The notes beneath the pieces are model-generated. The model was not told the DNA's origin. It worked only from the letters and a program-made list of their open reading frames with translations, and searched no databases. Positions 8,057 through 16,421 of a DNA stretch of 64,000 nt are shown here, in pieces (the first letter of the stretch is position 1; each line of letters begins with the position of its first letter). Origin of the DNA: Bog-756 sp963845485. GTDB lineage: Bacteria; Actinomycetota; Acidimicrobiia; Acidimicrobiales; RAAP-2. The position numbers were made by a program, and so were the translations under genes. The stretch spans positions 310,001 to 374,000 of the forward strand of contig CAWJSI010000014.1 in assembly GCA_963845485.1 (NCBI GenBank). Reading direction: 5' to 3'.

Positions 8057-8738
8057 TCAGGGCGTCCAGTTGGTCTGGCCGAAGCGGTAGCCCACCGACC
8101 GGACCGTCTGGATCAGGTGGGCGTGTTCCTCGCCCAACTTGGCCCGCAGACGCCGGACGTGGACGTCCACCGTACCGCGCGCCGCCGTAGTACTCATAAC
8201 CCCACACCCGGCTGAGCAGCGTCTCGCGGGTGAAGACCTTGCCAGGACGGGCGGCGAGGAAGCGGAGGAGCTCGTACTCCATATAGGTCAGGTCGAGCAC
8301 CTTGCCCGACACCGCCGCCTGATAGGTCTCGAGGTTGAGGACCAGCGGACCGTGCTCGAGCAGGTCGGGACGCAGCCCCCGTCCTGTCCGCCAGAACAGG
8401 TGGGCCAGTCGGGCGCTCAACTCGTCGGGGTTGACGGGCTCGAGGCACAGGTCGTCGAAGAGGTCCTCGCGCAGCTCGAGCTCCCCCAACTGCTCGAGCG
8501 GTACCACCACCATCACCGGGGCCAGCGGAACCTCGCGCTTGCGGAGATGGCGGCACAGGAGGAAGGCGCCGACCGGGTCCTCCCCGCTACAGATCACCGC
8601 CCCCGACCACCCGTCCTCGGGCTCGTCGATCTCGGCGGCCTCAGGCTTGTCGATGCCCCGCCACGGGTAGCCGGACCGGTCGAGCACCCCGGTCACCGGG
8701 GCAGGGGGGACGGCGGGGAAGCACAGCAGTGGCTCCAT
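8057..8738 (-). pseudogene. GlnR-like OmpR-family regulator, frameshifted
   Basis: The N-terminal half is a degenerate receiver without an obvious phosphoacceptor Asp. The C-terminal half is a winged helix (TYQAAVSGKVLDLTYMEYELLRFLA, then VWGYEYYGG) very like actinobacterial GlnR. After YYGG the uninterrupted frame turns into ARYGGRPRPAS and runs on to 8031. Removing one base near 8175 restores ARTVDVHVRRLRAKLG and VRSVGYRFGQTNWTP, ending at a stop at 8057-8059. This is either a real inactivating frameshift or a sequencing insertion in a CG-rich run. It follows glnA and glnII on the same strand, which supports a nitrogen-regulator role. Confidence 0.8.
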
Positions 8739-8790
8739 GGCGGTCAGCCCCCTTTCATCGGGATGCGGGTCGGGTTCCGGTCAGGTGGGA

Positions 8791-10155
8791 CTACAACAGG
8801 GGAAAGTAGCGGTCCAGCTCGAACTGGGTCACGTGGGACTTGTACTCGGCCCACTCCGCCCGCTTGTTGCGGATGAACCACTCGAAGACGTGCTCGCCGA
8901 GGGTCGAGGCCAGCAGCTCCGAGGTCTCCATCAGTCCGAGGGCCTCGTAGAGACTGCCGGGCAGGTGGAGGATCCCCTTGTTGGCCAGCTCCTCGGGGCT
9001 GAGGGCGAAGAGGTTGGCGTCGGCCTCGGGGGGGAGGTCGTAGCCCTTCTCGATCCCCTCCAGACCGGCCGCCAACATCACGGCGAAGGCCAGATAGGGG
9101 TTGCAGGCGCTGTCGGGCGAGCGGTACTCGACCCGGGTGGACTCGAACTTCCCGGGCTTGACCACCGGCACCCGCACCAGAGCCGAACGGTTGTTGCGGG
9201 CCCAGGAGACATGGATCGGGGCCTCGTACCCGGTCACCAGCCGCTTGTAGGAGTTGACCCACTGGTTGGTGACCGCGGTGATCTCCGGGGCGTGGCGGAG
9301 CAGGCCGGCGATGAAGCCCTCGGCCACCTCGGACAGACCTCCGGGCCGCTCGAGGTCGACGAAGGCGTTGGTGTCGCCGCGGAACAGGGACATGTGGGTG
9401 TGCATGCCCGACCCCTGTACGCCGGCGAGCGGCTTGGGCATGAAGCTGGCGAACACCCCTTGTTGGCGAGCCATCTCTTTGACCACGAGCCGAACGGTCA
9501 TGACCGTGTCGGCCATGGTCAGGGCGTCGGTGTAGCGCAGGTCGATCTCGTGCTGGCTGGGGGAGTCCTCGTGCTGGGCGTGCTCGACGGGGATGCCCAT
9601 CTCCTCCAGGGTCAGCACGGTGCGCTGGCGGATGTCGCTGGCCCGGTCGGCCACGGTCAGCTCGAAGTACGAGCCCGAGTCGAGGGTGACGGGCGGTTTG
9701 GAAGGGTCGCCGTCGGCGAAGTAGAAGAACTCGATCTCGGGTGCGGCATAGAAGGTGAAGCCGAGGTCGTGGGCCCGGTCGAGGGTGCGCCGCAGGACGT
9801 GGCGGGGATCGCCCTGGAAGGGTGAACCGTCGAGGTCGACCACGTCGCAGAAGACCCGGGCCACTTGGGCCTCGGGGGCGTCCCCGTTGAGGCCGACCTG
9901 CCCGTGCCCGTGCCAGGGGAGGAGCTGGAAGGTGTTGGCGTCGGGCCGGGCCAGGACGTCGCTCTCCTGTACCCGACTGAATCCGTCGATGGCCGATCCG
10001 TCGAAGGTCATCCCCTCGTCGAGGGCGTTCTCCAGTTCGGCGGGGGTGATGCTGAAGGTCTTGGGGGTGCCCAGGACGTCGGTGAACCACAGCTGCACGA
10101 ATCGGATCCCGCGCTCCTCGACCGTCCGCAGGACGTACTCCTCTTGACTCCTCAT
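8791..10155 (-). CDS. glnA: Type I glutamine synthetase
   Basis: About 454 residues, with the beta-grasp domain (FVQLWFTDVLG), the DEGMTFDGSAIDG segment and the catalytic domain (YFAAPEIEFF-like APEIEFFYF, GSGMHTHMSL, NPYLAFAVMLAAG). It makes glutamine from glutamate, ammonia and ATP. I chose ATG at 10155 because GAGGTG lies nine bases upstream; a GTG at 10167 falls within that site. Length and the segment before the C-terminus resemble GSI-alpha, and I see no adenylylation-site Tyr motif of the NLYDLP type. The unit lies between a terminator-like hairpin after glnII and the GlnR-like gene, 52 bases downstream. Confidence 0.94.
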   Translation of the reverse strand: MRSQEEYVLRTVEERGIRFVQLWFTDVLGTPKTFSITPAELENALDEGMTFDGSAIDGFSRVQESDVLARPDANTFQLLPWHGHGQVGLNGDAPEAQVARVFCDVVDLDGSPFQGDPRHVLRRTLDRAHDLGFTFYAAPEIEFFYFADGDPSKPPVTLDSGSYFELTVADRASDIRQRTVLTLEEMGIPVEHAQHEDSPSQHEIDLRYTDALTMADTVMTVRLVVKEMARQQGVFASFMPKPLAGVQGSGMHTHMSLFRGDTNAFVDLERPGGLSEVAEGFIAGLLRHAPEITAVTNQWVNSYKRLVTGYEAPIHVSWARNNRSALVRVPVVKPGKFESTRVEYRSPDSACNPYLAFAVMLAAGLEGIEKGYDLPPEADANLFALSPEELANKGILHLPGSLYEALGLMETSELLASTLGEHVFEWFIRNKRAEWAEYKSHVTQFELDRYFPLL

Positions 10156-10263
10156 CGGGTCGAGCACCTCCGAGGTCGTCGGGGTCGTGGGGCGGGGATC
10201 GTCGGGGCTGATGCAGTCATTGTCGCAGGTCGGCAGGTGGTGGGTCGAAGGAGGGGCGTGACG

Positions 10264-10305
10264 GACACACGGAGTCGGGTCGTCGGGGACCCGACTCCGT
10301 GTGTC
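10264..10305. terminator. Strong hairpin between glnII and glnA
   Basis: A perfect 18-base-pair stem (left arm 10264-10281, right arm 10288-10305) closes a six-base loop. It lies about 70 bases after the glnII stop on the minus strand. It is very stable but has no T-tract, as is common for GC-rich actinobacterial terminators. It probably ends glnII transcripts and implies that glnA has its own promoter in 10156-10263. Confidence 0.65.
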
Positions 10306-10375
10306 GAGGCCGGGGGTGACCAGGGAATCGACAGGCCGCCAGGGGGGGCAGGCGGACGGTCGGCCCGGTCGTGGC

Positions 10376-11386
10376 TCAGCCCCCCGCCGCGTCGCTGCAG
10401 ACGGTCTCGGTGATCACTGCGGTGACCTGGTAGGGATCCATGTTGGCGTTGGGCCGGCGGTCCTCCAGCCATCCCTTCTTGGCCTTGGCCACCGCCCACG
10501 GGATCCGGATGGAGGCTCCCCGGTCCGAGGTGCCGTAACTGAACTTGGTGTAGTGGGCCGTCTCGTGAGCCCCGGTCAGCCGGCTCTCGATGCCCACGCC
10601 GTAGACGGCGATGTGCTCGTCGATCCTCTTTCCGATGGCCTCGCACCCGGCGATGATGGCGTCCCAGCCGCCGTCCTCGCGCATGGCCTTGGTGGAGAAG
10701 TTGGTGTGAGCGCCGGCCCCGTTCCAGTCCCCGAGGATGGGCTTGGGCTCCAAGGTGGCGTACACGCCGAAGTCCTCGGCAATGCGGAACAGCAGCCAAC
10801 GGGCCACCCACAGGTGGTCGGCCACGTCGAGGGGTGAGAGCACGCCCACCTGGAACTCCCACTGGCCCATCATGACCTCGGCGTTGGTCCCTTCGATGCC
10901 GATCCCGGCGTCGATGCAGGCGGCGGTGTGCAGCTCCACGATCTCCCGACCGGGCATCTTGTCGCCGCCCACGCCGCAGTAGTACGGCCCCTGGGGGGCG
11001 GGGAACCCGAGTGCGGGCCAGCCCAGCGGGCGTCCGTCCTTGAAGAAGGTGTACTCCTGTTCGATGCCGAACATGGGCTCTTGGTCGCCGTACTTCTCCA
11101 CCACGGCGCGGAGCCTGGCCCGGGTGTTGGTGGGATGGGGCGTGAAGTCGGTCAGCTCGACCTCGCACATGACCAGCTTGTCGTTGGGTCCGCGTAGGGG
11201 ATCGGGCACCACGAAGACAGGACGCAGCACGCAGTCCGAGTCGTGGCCCAGGGCCTGGTTGGTGCTGGATCCGTCAAAACCCCAGATGCCCGGCTCGTCG
11301 CCGTCGGGGATGACCTTGGTCTTGCTGCGGAGAAGCGGCGACGGCTCGGTCCCGTCGATCCAGATGTATTCAGCTTGATACGGCAC
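10376..11386 (-). CDS. glnII: Type II (eukaryote-like) glutamine synthetase
   Basis: A 336-residue GSII with typical landmarks: AEYIWIDG, WGFDGSSTNQA, FGIEQEYTFF, VGVLSPLDVADHLWVARWLL and NGAGAHTNFSTKAMR. It starts with GTG at 11386, with AAGGAGT five bases upstream. GSII occurs in some actinomycetes beside a GSI enzyme and is commonly under GlnR control. Here a row of GlnR-like half-sites lies about 235-270 bases upstream. A strong hairpin follows the gene. Function as glutamine synthetase is secure; the division of labour with glnA is unknown. Confidence 0.95.
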   Translation of the reverse strand: MPYQAEYIWIDGTEPSPLLRSKTKVIPDGDEPGIWGFDGSSTNQALGHDSDCVLRPVFVVPDPLRGPNDKLVMCEVELTDFTPHPTNTRARLRAVVEKYGDQEPMFGIEQEYTFFKDGRPLGWPALGFPAPQGPYYCGVGGDKMPGREIVELHTAACIDAGIGIEGTNAEVMMGQWEFQVGVLSPLDVADHLWVARWLLFRIAEDFGVYATLEPKPILGDWNGAGAHTNFSTKAMREDGGWDAIIAGCEAIGKRIDEHIAVYGVGIESRLTGAHETAHYTKFSYGTSDRGASIRIPWAVAKAKKGWLEDRRPNANMDPYQVTAVITETVCSDAAGG

Positions 11387-11743
11387 GTGTACTCCTTAAC
11401 TACTCGATTGCTCTGCTGCTACTGCGATACGCCTCATACGCGGCGCGTGGTGCCGCGCGTTCTGGTCTGGTTGCGGTAGTTGTGAGCCCCACCCCCAATC
11501 TGTGGTGCCCAAACGATCCCATCTGCCTGCTCGGCCCGGTGGACGGAGACCTCACTTTGACCGGGATCGGGACACAACGGCCTGGTGCTCGAAGAGCGAA
11601 ATCACTATCCCAGCAGGCCGTTTCTGCTCCGTTTCCCAATTGTGAACGCACGATGAACAACTGACGGCGTCACGGCGAGTGGCCCCCGGTGCCTCGGCCC
11701 GCCAGCAGGAAAGGCCACACAACGACCCCGATAGGCTGGGACG
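11387..11743. other. glnII/nadE divergent intergenic region
   Basis: These 357 bases separate glnII (minus) from nadE (plus). They contain the GlnR-like half-sites described separately and a nine-base inverted repeat (AACGGCCTG at 11576-11584 against CAGGCCGTT at 11614-11622) that could fold in a glnII leader. Small frames on both strands have no ribosome site or recognisable product. Nothing else is evident. Confidence 0.5.
11620..11657 (-). promoter_or_regulatory. Putative GlnR operator array
   Basis: Read on the minus strand, four five-base half-sites start exactly 11 bases apart: TTCAT, TTCAC, GAAAC and GAAAC (first bases at 11657, 11646, 11635 and 11624). The GlnR consensus in actinomycetes is gTnAC-n6-GaAAC, also with 11-base periodicity; the central pair misses only the first base. 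The array faces glnII and lies near a GlnR-like gene. Binding is inferred, not shown. Confidence 0.6.
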
Positions 11744-13537
11744 ATGCTGCGTCGAGTACGTGTGGCCGCCTGCCAGATCAACACCGTGGTCGGCGACCTC
11801 GACGGCAACGCGGCGCGGATTCTGGCGGCTCTGGCCGAGGCCGAGTCGGGTGGGGCCGACGTGGCGGTGTTCCCTGAACTGACCGTCACGGGGTATCCGC
11901 CCGAGGACCTGCTGAGCCGGCCGGCGTTCGTGGCCGACAACCTGGTGGTCTTCGACCGGATCGCCGCAGCCACCGGACCGTGTGCGGCTGTGGTCGGCTA
12001 TGTGGACACCGACGATGACGGCCGCCTGGTCAACGCGGCGGCCATCTGCGCGGGCGGCCGGGTGGTCGGCCGCTACTTCAAGCGCCTCCTGCCGAACTAC
12101 GGGGTCTTTGACGAGCAGCGCTGGTTCGTGCCGGGCCGGGGGCCGGCCGGGCCGTACGTAGTGGCCGGGGTGCCGATCGGGATGTCCATCTGCGAGGACA
12201 TGTGGTTCGCGGCAGGACCCATGGCTGAGCAGGCCTCGGCCGGCGCCCGACTGCTCGTCAATCTCAATGCCTCGCCCTACTCCCAGGGTCGGCGCCAGCA
12301 GCGCCTCGCCGTGCTGGAAGGGCGCGTCGCGGAGACCGGCTGCGCCATCGCCTACGTCAACCAGGTCGGGGGCCAGGACGAGTTGGTCTTCGACGGCGCC
12401 TCGGTGGTCGTCGGGCCCGACGGTGCGGTGATCGGCTCGGCCACCCAGTTCGATGAGGAGGTCCTCCTCGTCGACGTGGACGTCGAGGTGGCTGAGGCGG
12501 CCGCCGTGCCGCAGGAGGCACCCGTGGTGAGCACGGTCAGCCGCGCACCGTCCGGCGGGGGCGGGGGCGGCCGGATGGCTCCACTGCTCGATCCCGAGGC
12601 CGAGGTGTACGAGGCCCTCGTCCTCGGCACCCGCGACTACGTGACGAAGAACCGGTTCACCGATGCGGTGATCGGCCTGTCTGGGGGGATCGACTCGTCA
12701 CTGGTGGCGGTGGTGGCCGTCGACGCACTCGGGCCCGAGCACGTGCACGGGGTGACCATGCCGTCGCGCTACTCGAGCGACGGATCGGTCGGGGATGCGG
12801 TGATCCTCGCCGAACGCCTGGGCATCGACATCGCCACGGTGGCCATCGAGCCCGCCCACCAGGCCCTGGCCGCCTCCCTGGCCCCGCTGCTCGATGGCGA
12901 CCCGGTCGGCCTGACCGATGAGAACCTGCAGTCGCGCATACGGGGCGTGCTGCTCATGGCCCTGTCCAACGCCAACGGCTGGATTGTCCTCACCACCGGC
13001 AACAAGAGCGAGATGGCCACCGGCTACTCCACGCTCTACGGGGATTCGGCGGGCGGTTTCGCGGTGATCAAGGACGTGCCCAAGCTGCTGGTCTACGCAC
13101 TGTGCCGCTACCGCAACGCCCGAGCCGGCTCGGACCTCATCCCCGAGGCCGTCCTGACCAAGGCCCCGTCGGCCGAACTGCGCCCGGACCAACGCGACGA
13201 CGAGTCCCTCCCGCCGTACTCAGTGCTCGACCCCGTGGTGGCGGGCTACGTCGAGGGTGACCGGTCCGCCGACGACCTCATCGCATCGGGCTTCGACGCC
13301 GCCGCTGTCGAACGCGTGGTCGGACTGGTGGACCGGGCCGAGTACAAGCGACGCCAGATGCCTCCGGGGGTCCGGATCTCCGGCAAGGCTTTCGGTAAGG
13401 ATCGTCGTATGCCCATCACCAACCACTACCGGTCCGCGGTGACCCCGGCCGCCCCAGCGCCCACCCCGACCCCGGTGGAGGCGCCGCCGTCCACCGTGCG
13501 CGACGGGTCGAGCGGGGAGGCCACGGCGGTTGTCTGA
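11744..13537 (+). CDS. nadE: Glutamine-dependent NAD+ synthetase
   Basis: A 597-residue two-domain enzyme. The N-terminal carbon-nitrogen hydrolase domain (around residues 1-270) has Glu in FPELTVTGYPPEDLL and the nucleophile Cys in MSICEDMWF. It releases ammonia from glutamine. The C-terminal synthetase domain (around 290-570) has the PP-loop LSGGIDSSLVA, the substrate segment TTGNKSEMATGYSTLYGD and KAPSAELRPDQRDD. It amidates nicotinic acid adenine dinucleotide. ATG at 11744 gives the normal family start. The low-complexity tail of about 35 residues is dispensable-looking. Its stop overlaps the TTG of the next gene. Confidence 0.95.
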   Translation: MLRRVRVAACQINTVVGDLDGNAARILAALAEAESGGADVAVFPELTVTGYPPEDLLSRPAFVADNLVVFDRIAAATGPCAAVVGYVDTDDDGRLVNAAAICAGGRVVGRYFKRLLPNYGVFDEQRWFVPGRGPAGPYVVAGVPIGMSICEDMWFAAGPMAEQASAGARLLVNLNASPYSQGRRQQRLAVLEGRVAETGCAIAYVNQVGGQDELVFDGASVVVGPDGAVIGSATQFDEEVLLVDVDVEVAEAAAVPQEAPVVSTVSRAPSGGGGGGRMAPLLDPEAEVYEALVLGTRDYVTKNRFTDAVIGLSGGIDSSLVAVVAVDALGPEHVHGVTMPSRYSSDGSVGDAVILAERLGIDIATVAIEPAHQALAASLAPLLDGDPVGLTDENLQSRIRGVLLMALSNANGWIVLTTGNKSEMATGYSTLYGDSAGGFAVIKDVPKLLVYALCRYRNARAGSDLIPEAVLTKAPSAELRPDQRDDESLPPYSVLDPVVAGYVEGDRSADDLIASGFDAAAVERVVGLVDRAEYKRRQMPPGVRISGKAFGKDRRMPITNHYRSAVTPAAPAPTPTPVEAPPSTVRDGSSGEATAVV

Positions 13538-14243
13538 CCTGTCCGCATCGCCCGCGACGAGGCCGGGCCCGGTCGAGCAGCGTTCCGTCAGCTCCCCGCC
13601 CGGAGTGGCTCCGCTGAACCTCGAGGCCTCGGCGGCGCTGGTCGGTGAGTACCGGTGGATCGAGCACGCCCTCTACCGGTTGCTCGGCCAGTGGGTCCTC
13701 GAGATGCCCATCGCCGCCGTCCAGGTCTATCTGGACGCCCAGAGCATGCGCCACGCCTGGCACGCCGAGCTGTTCGCCGAGCGCCTGCCGGTGATGGCCG
13801 GGGCCGACCCTGACGTGTGGACGGTGCCGTCGGCCCCGACCGCGGCCCTCTTCACCGCCCTGTCGGGGAGTGCGCCGCCGGCTGCGGGGGCGGATTCGGT
13901 GGGTCCGAGGGTCGACGGGGAGGTCTTCGAGCACCCCGGGGCCCTGCCGAGGCTGGCGGCCCTCTACCGGGTGGTCCTGCCCCGACTGGTGACCAGCTAC
14001 GAGCGCCACCTCCGGGTGGTCGGACCGCTGACCGATGCGCCGGTGGCCCGGGCCCTCCGGCTGGTGCTGAACGACGAGGTCGAGGACTGGCAGGCCGGGG
14101 AACGCCTGGTGGAACGCCTGGTCAGCCGGCCCCACGACGTGGCCGCGGTCTACGGCTTCCTCCAACACCTCGAGGCGGTGGTGGTGGGGGCCGGGGCGAC
14201 ATCGGGGCTGGTGGCGATTCCGGGGCCGGTACCAGGGGACTGA
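13530..14243 (+). CDS. Conserved hypothetical protein, ferritin-like length and helices
   Basis: A 237-residue protein with TTG at 13530, overlapping the nadE stop by eight bases, so translational coupling is likely. After about 30 disordered residues the chain is mainly helical, with acidic/histidine stretches such as EYRWIEHALYRLLG, MRHAWHAELFAERLP and LNDEVEDWQAGERLVERL. This spacing recalls ferritin-like four-helix bundles, but the metal-ligand set cannot be proven by eye. It lies between nadE and the sigma factor gene. I do not recognise a named family. Confidence 0.7.
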   Translation: MSDLSASPATRPGPVEQRSVSSPPGVAPLNLEASAALVGEYRWIEHALYRLLGQWVLEMPIAAVQVYLDAQSMRHAWHAELFAERLPVMAGADPDVWTVPSAPTAALFTALSGSAPPAAGADSVGPRVDGEVFEHPGALPRLAALYRVVLPRLVTSYERHLRVVGPLTDAPVARALRLVLNDEVEDWQAGERLVERLVSRPHDVAAVYGFLQHLEAVVVGAGATSGLVAIPGPVPGD

Positions 14244-14405
14244 CCTCGCTGAGTGGTGCGCCGACTCCCAGAACCGACTGAAGGGGTTGACGCGTCCGGT
14301 AAACTTCGAGAGCAGCAATCGTTGCGCCCGAAAGCGCCAGACCCGATGTATTGACCACCGGTTGCGACCGAGGGGCACCCTGAGGGTTGGCCGTCCCCCA
14401 CTGCG

Positions 14406-15371
14406 GTGGGGAAAACGAAGGACCCGGTGAAGTTGGCTAAGGAGCGCCTCGAACGAGACGACGAAGATCTGGTGCGGTTGTATCTGACCGATATTGGCCA
14501 GTATCCGTTGTTGACCAAGGACGACGAAGTGCGTCTGGCCCAGGCCATCGAAGCCGGTCGGGAGGCCGATGCTCAGATGGCAGCGGCCCCGAAGGGGCTT
14601 ACGCCGGCCAAGAAGCGTGAGCTTCGGCGCACCACCCTCCAGGGGGAGAGCGCCCAGCAGACCTTCGTGCAGTCGAACCTCCGACTGGTGGTGTCCATCG
14701 CCAAGAAGTACCAGGCGTCGGGCCTGCCTCTCCTCGACCTCATCCAAGAGGGCAATCTCGGTCTGATGCACGCCGTCGAGAAGTTCGACTGGCGCAAGGG
14801 CTTCAAGTTCTCCACGTACGCCACCTGGTGGATCCGCCAGGCCATCACCCGGGGCATCGCCAACACCGGGCGCACCATCCGCCTCCCGGTGCACGCCGGG
14901 GACACGCTGGCCCGGGTGCAGAAGGCCCAGGCCCGCCTGGAGCTCAAGTACGGGCGACCGGCCACCCTGGCCGAACTGGGTGCCGAAGTCGAGATGCCCG
15001 AGGACAAGTTGGTCGAGGCGCTGCGCTTCCGGGCCGAGCCCCTCTCGTTGTCGGAGCCACTGCGCGAGGACGGCGACGCCGAACTCGGTGACGTGGTGGA
15101 GGACCGGTCGGCCGAGTCGCCCTTCGAGGTGGCAGCGGTCTCCCTCCTGCCCGAGGAGATCGGTCGGCTGCTCTCGCCCCTCGACGAGCGGGAGCGGGAG
15201 ATCCTCCGTCTGCGCTTCGGTCTCGACCGGGGCGAGCCGAGGACGCTCGAAGAGGTGGGGGAGCACTTCAACCTGACCCGAGAGCGCATCCGCCAGATCG
15301 AGGCCCGGGCCATGTCCAAGCTCCGCCATCCGTCGTCGGACACCGGAGCCCGCGACCTCCTGACCGTCTGA
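14406..15371 (+). CDS. Primary-type sigma-70 factor (RpoD/group 2)
   Basis: A 321-residue sigma factor from GTG at 14406. Region 1.2 is DLVRLYLTDIGQYPLLT. Region 2 contains NLRLVVSIAKKYQASGLPLLDLIQEGNLGL and FSTYATWWIRQAITR, the -10 recognition helix. Region 3 is NTGRTIRLPVHAGD, and region 4.2 is TLEEVGEHFNLTRERIRQIEARAMSKLRHP. Short region 1.1 and total length fit a group 2 factor, though it could be the principal one in this lineage. A hairpin terminator follows directly. Confidence 0.9.
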   Translation: MGKTKDPVKLAKERLERDDEDLVRLYLTDIGQYPLLTKDDEVRLAQAIEAGREADAQMAAAPKGLTPAKKRELRRTTLQGESAQQTFVQSNLRLVVSIAKKYQASGLPLLDLIQEGNLGLMHAVEKFDWRKGFKFSTYATWWIRQAITRGIANTGRTIRLPVHAGDTLARVQKAQARLELKYGRPATLAELGAEVEMPEDKLVEALRFRAEPLSLSEPLREDGDAELGDVVEDRSAESPFEVAAVSLLPEEIGRLLSPLDEREREILRLRFGLDRGEPRTLEEVGEHFNLTRERIRQIEARAMSKLRHPSSDTGARDLLTV

Positions 15372-15407
15372 GTACCGGCCGGACCCGTGGGTCCGGCACC
15401 GGACTCA
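15368..15407 (+). terminator. Terminator hairpin after the sigma factor gene
   Basis: The arms CTGAGT(A)CCGG and CCGGACTCAG enclose a second perfect arm pair, GCCGGACCC/GGGTCCGGC (15378-15397). The long stem begins inside the sigma factor stop region. No T-tract follows. Confidence 0.65.
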
Positions 15408-15454
15408 GCGACAGGAGAGAGCACTAACCCTCGCGAAGCGATACCATCTCTTCT

Positions 15455-15529
15455 ATGAAGAAGCTCCTGATCCTCGCCATCGTCGTTGCCCTGGGTGTCG
15501 TGGCCGCCAAGCGGCTCCGTCCTTCCTGA
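15455..15529 (+). CDS. Tiny membrane protein of 24 residues
   Basis: The frame reads MKKLLILAIVVALGVVAAKR then LRPS: two lysines, one hydrophobic helix and a basic tail. AGGAGAG lies about 40 bases upstream, too far for a normal ribosome site, so the start is uncertain. Similar very short MKK-helix-KR proteins occur near housekeeping genes in actinobacteria, including the DLW-39 group, but the DLW motif is absent here. Its position between a terminator hairpin and a bidirectional hairpin suggests an independent transcript. Confidence 0.5.
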   Translation: MKKLLILAIVVALGVVAAKRLRPS

Positions 15530-15569
15530 GCAACCCCTAGTTCGGCGCCCGGCGCCGATTGTTCTCTCT

Positions 15570-15598
15570 TCGGCCGACCTGGATCCCAGGTCGGCCGA
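15570..15598. terminator. Bidirectional terminator hairpin
   Basis: An 11-base-pair perfect stem (15570-15580 with 15588-15598) closes the loop GGATCCC. It lies between the tiny plus-strand gene and the end of the HAD phosphatase gene on the minus strand, so it can serve both. It lacks a clear T-tract. Confidence 0.65.
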
Positions 15599-15628
15599 GG
15601 CGCGTCACCGTAGCCAGGTAGCCGATGG

Positions 15629-16417
15629 TCAGCGATGTGGGCGCCGGGCCAGTCGCCAGGCCACCAGCGCCCCCACCGAGGCCGCCGCGGTGACGCCGCC
15701 GACCGTGGCGGTCAGCGGCAGGCTGGGCACGCTGACCCGGTCCCGCAGCCGGACAGGCTTGGTGAACTGCATGACCTCCCACTCGCGCTCCCGGGCCACC
15801 TTGGCGAGCACCCGGTCGGGATTGACGGCGACGGGGTGGCCCACCGCCTCCAGCATGGGGATATCGGTGTAGGAGTCCGAATAGGCCGAGGACTCGGCGA
15901 GCTCGAGCCCCTCGGCTTCGGCCAGCTCCTCCATGGCCTCGGCCTTGAACGGCCCGTAGGCATAGAACTCCATCTCACCGGTGTACCGCCCGTCGTCGTC
16001 CACGAACGGCCGGCTGCAGATGGCCCCGTCCACGCCCAGGTGGGCGGCGAGGGGTAGGACGATGACGTCGGGGGAGGCCGAGACCAGATAGACACGGTGG
16101 CCGGCGGCGCGGTGGGCCTCGATGAGGTCGAGGGCCTCGGCGTAGATGATCGGCTCGACCGTCTCTTCCAGGGCCTCCCGCACGATCTCGGTGATGCGGT
16201 CCCGGTCCCACCCCTTGGTCAAGGTGAGCATCGACTCGCGAACACGGGCCAGCTTCTGCTCGCTGGCCCCGAGGTGGACGTAGATGAGCTGAGAGACGAG
16301 GGCCCGGGCCACCAGCCGGCGGTTGATCAGGCCACCCCGGTAGAGGGGGCGCCCGAAGGCCGGAATGGAGGCCTTGGCGATGACCGTCTTGTCCAAGTCG
16401 AAGAATGCCGCCCTCAT
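15629..16417 (-). CDS. HAD-IB family hydrolase (SerB-like phosphatase)
   Basis: A 262-residue HAD phosphatase from ATG at 16417, two bases inside the interval after the TrkA stop. Motif I is FFDLDKTV at the N-terminus. Motif II is VSASPD, the motif III lysine is in GPFKAEAMEEL, and motif IV is SDSYTDIPML. A C-terminal hydrophobic helix (PSLPLTATVGGVTAAASVGALVAW) probably anchors it in the membrane. HAD-IB relatives dephosphorylate phosphoserine or lysophospholipids; the membrane anchor favours a lipid-linked substrate, as inference. A longer upstream frame overlaps TrkA and is not needed. Confidence 0.87.
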   Translation of the reverse strand: MRAAFFDLDKTVIAKASIPAFGRPLYRGGLINRRLVARALVSQLIYVHLGASEQKLARVRESMLTLTKGWDRDRITEIVREALEETVEPIIYAEALDLIEAHRAAGHRVYLVSASPDVIVLPLAAHLGVDGAICSRPFVDDDGRYTGEMEFYAYGPFKAEAMEELAEAEGLELAESSAYSDSYTDIPMLEAVGHPVAVNPDRVLAKVAREREWEVMQFTKPVRLRDRVSVPSLPLTATVGGVTAAASVGALVAWRLARRPHR

Positions 16418-16421
16418 CGGC

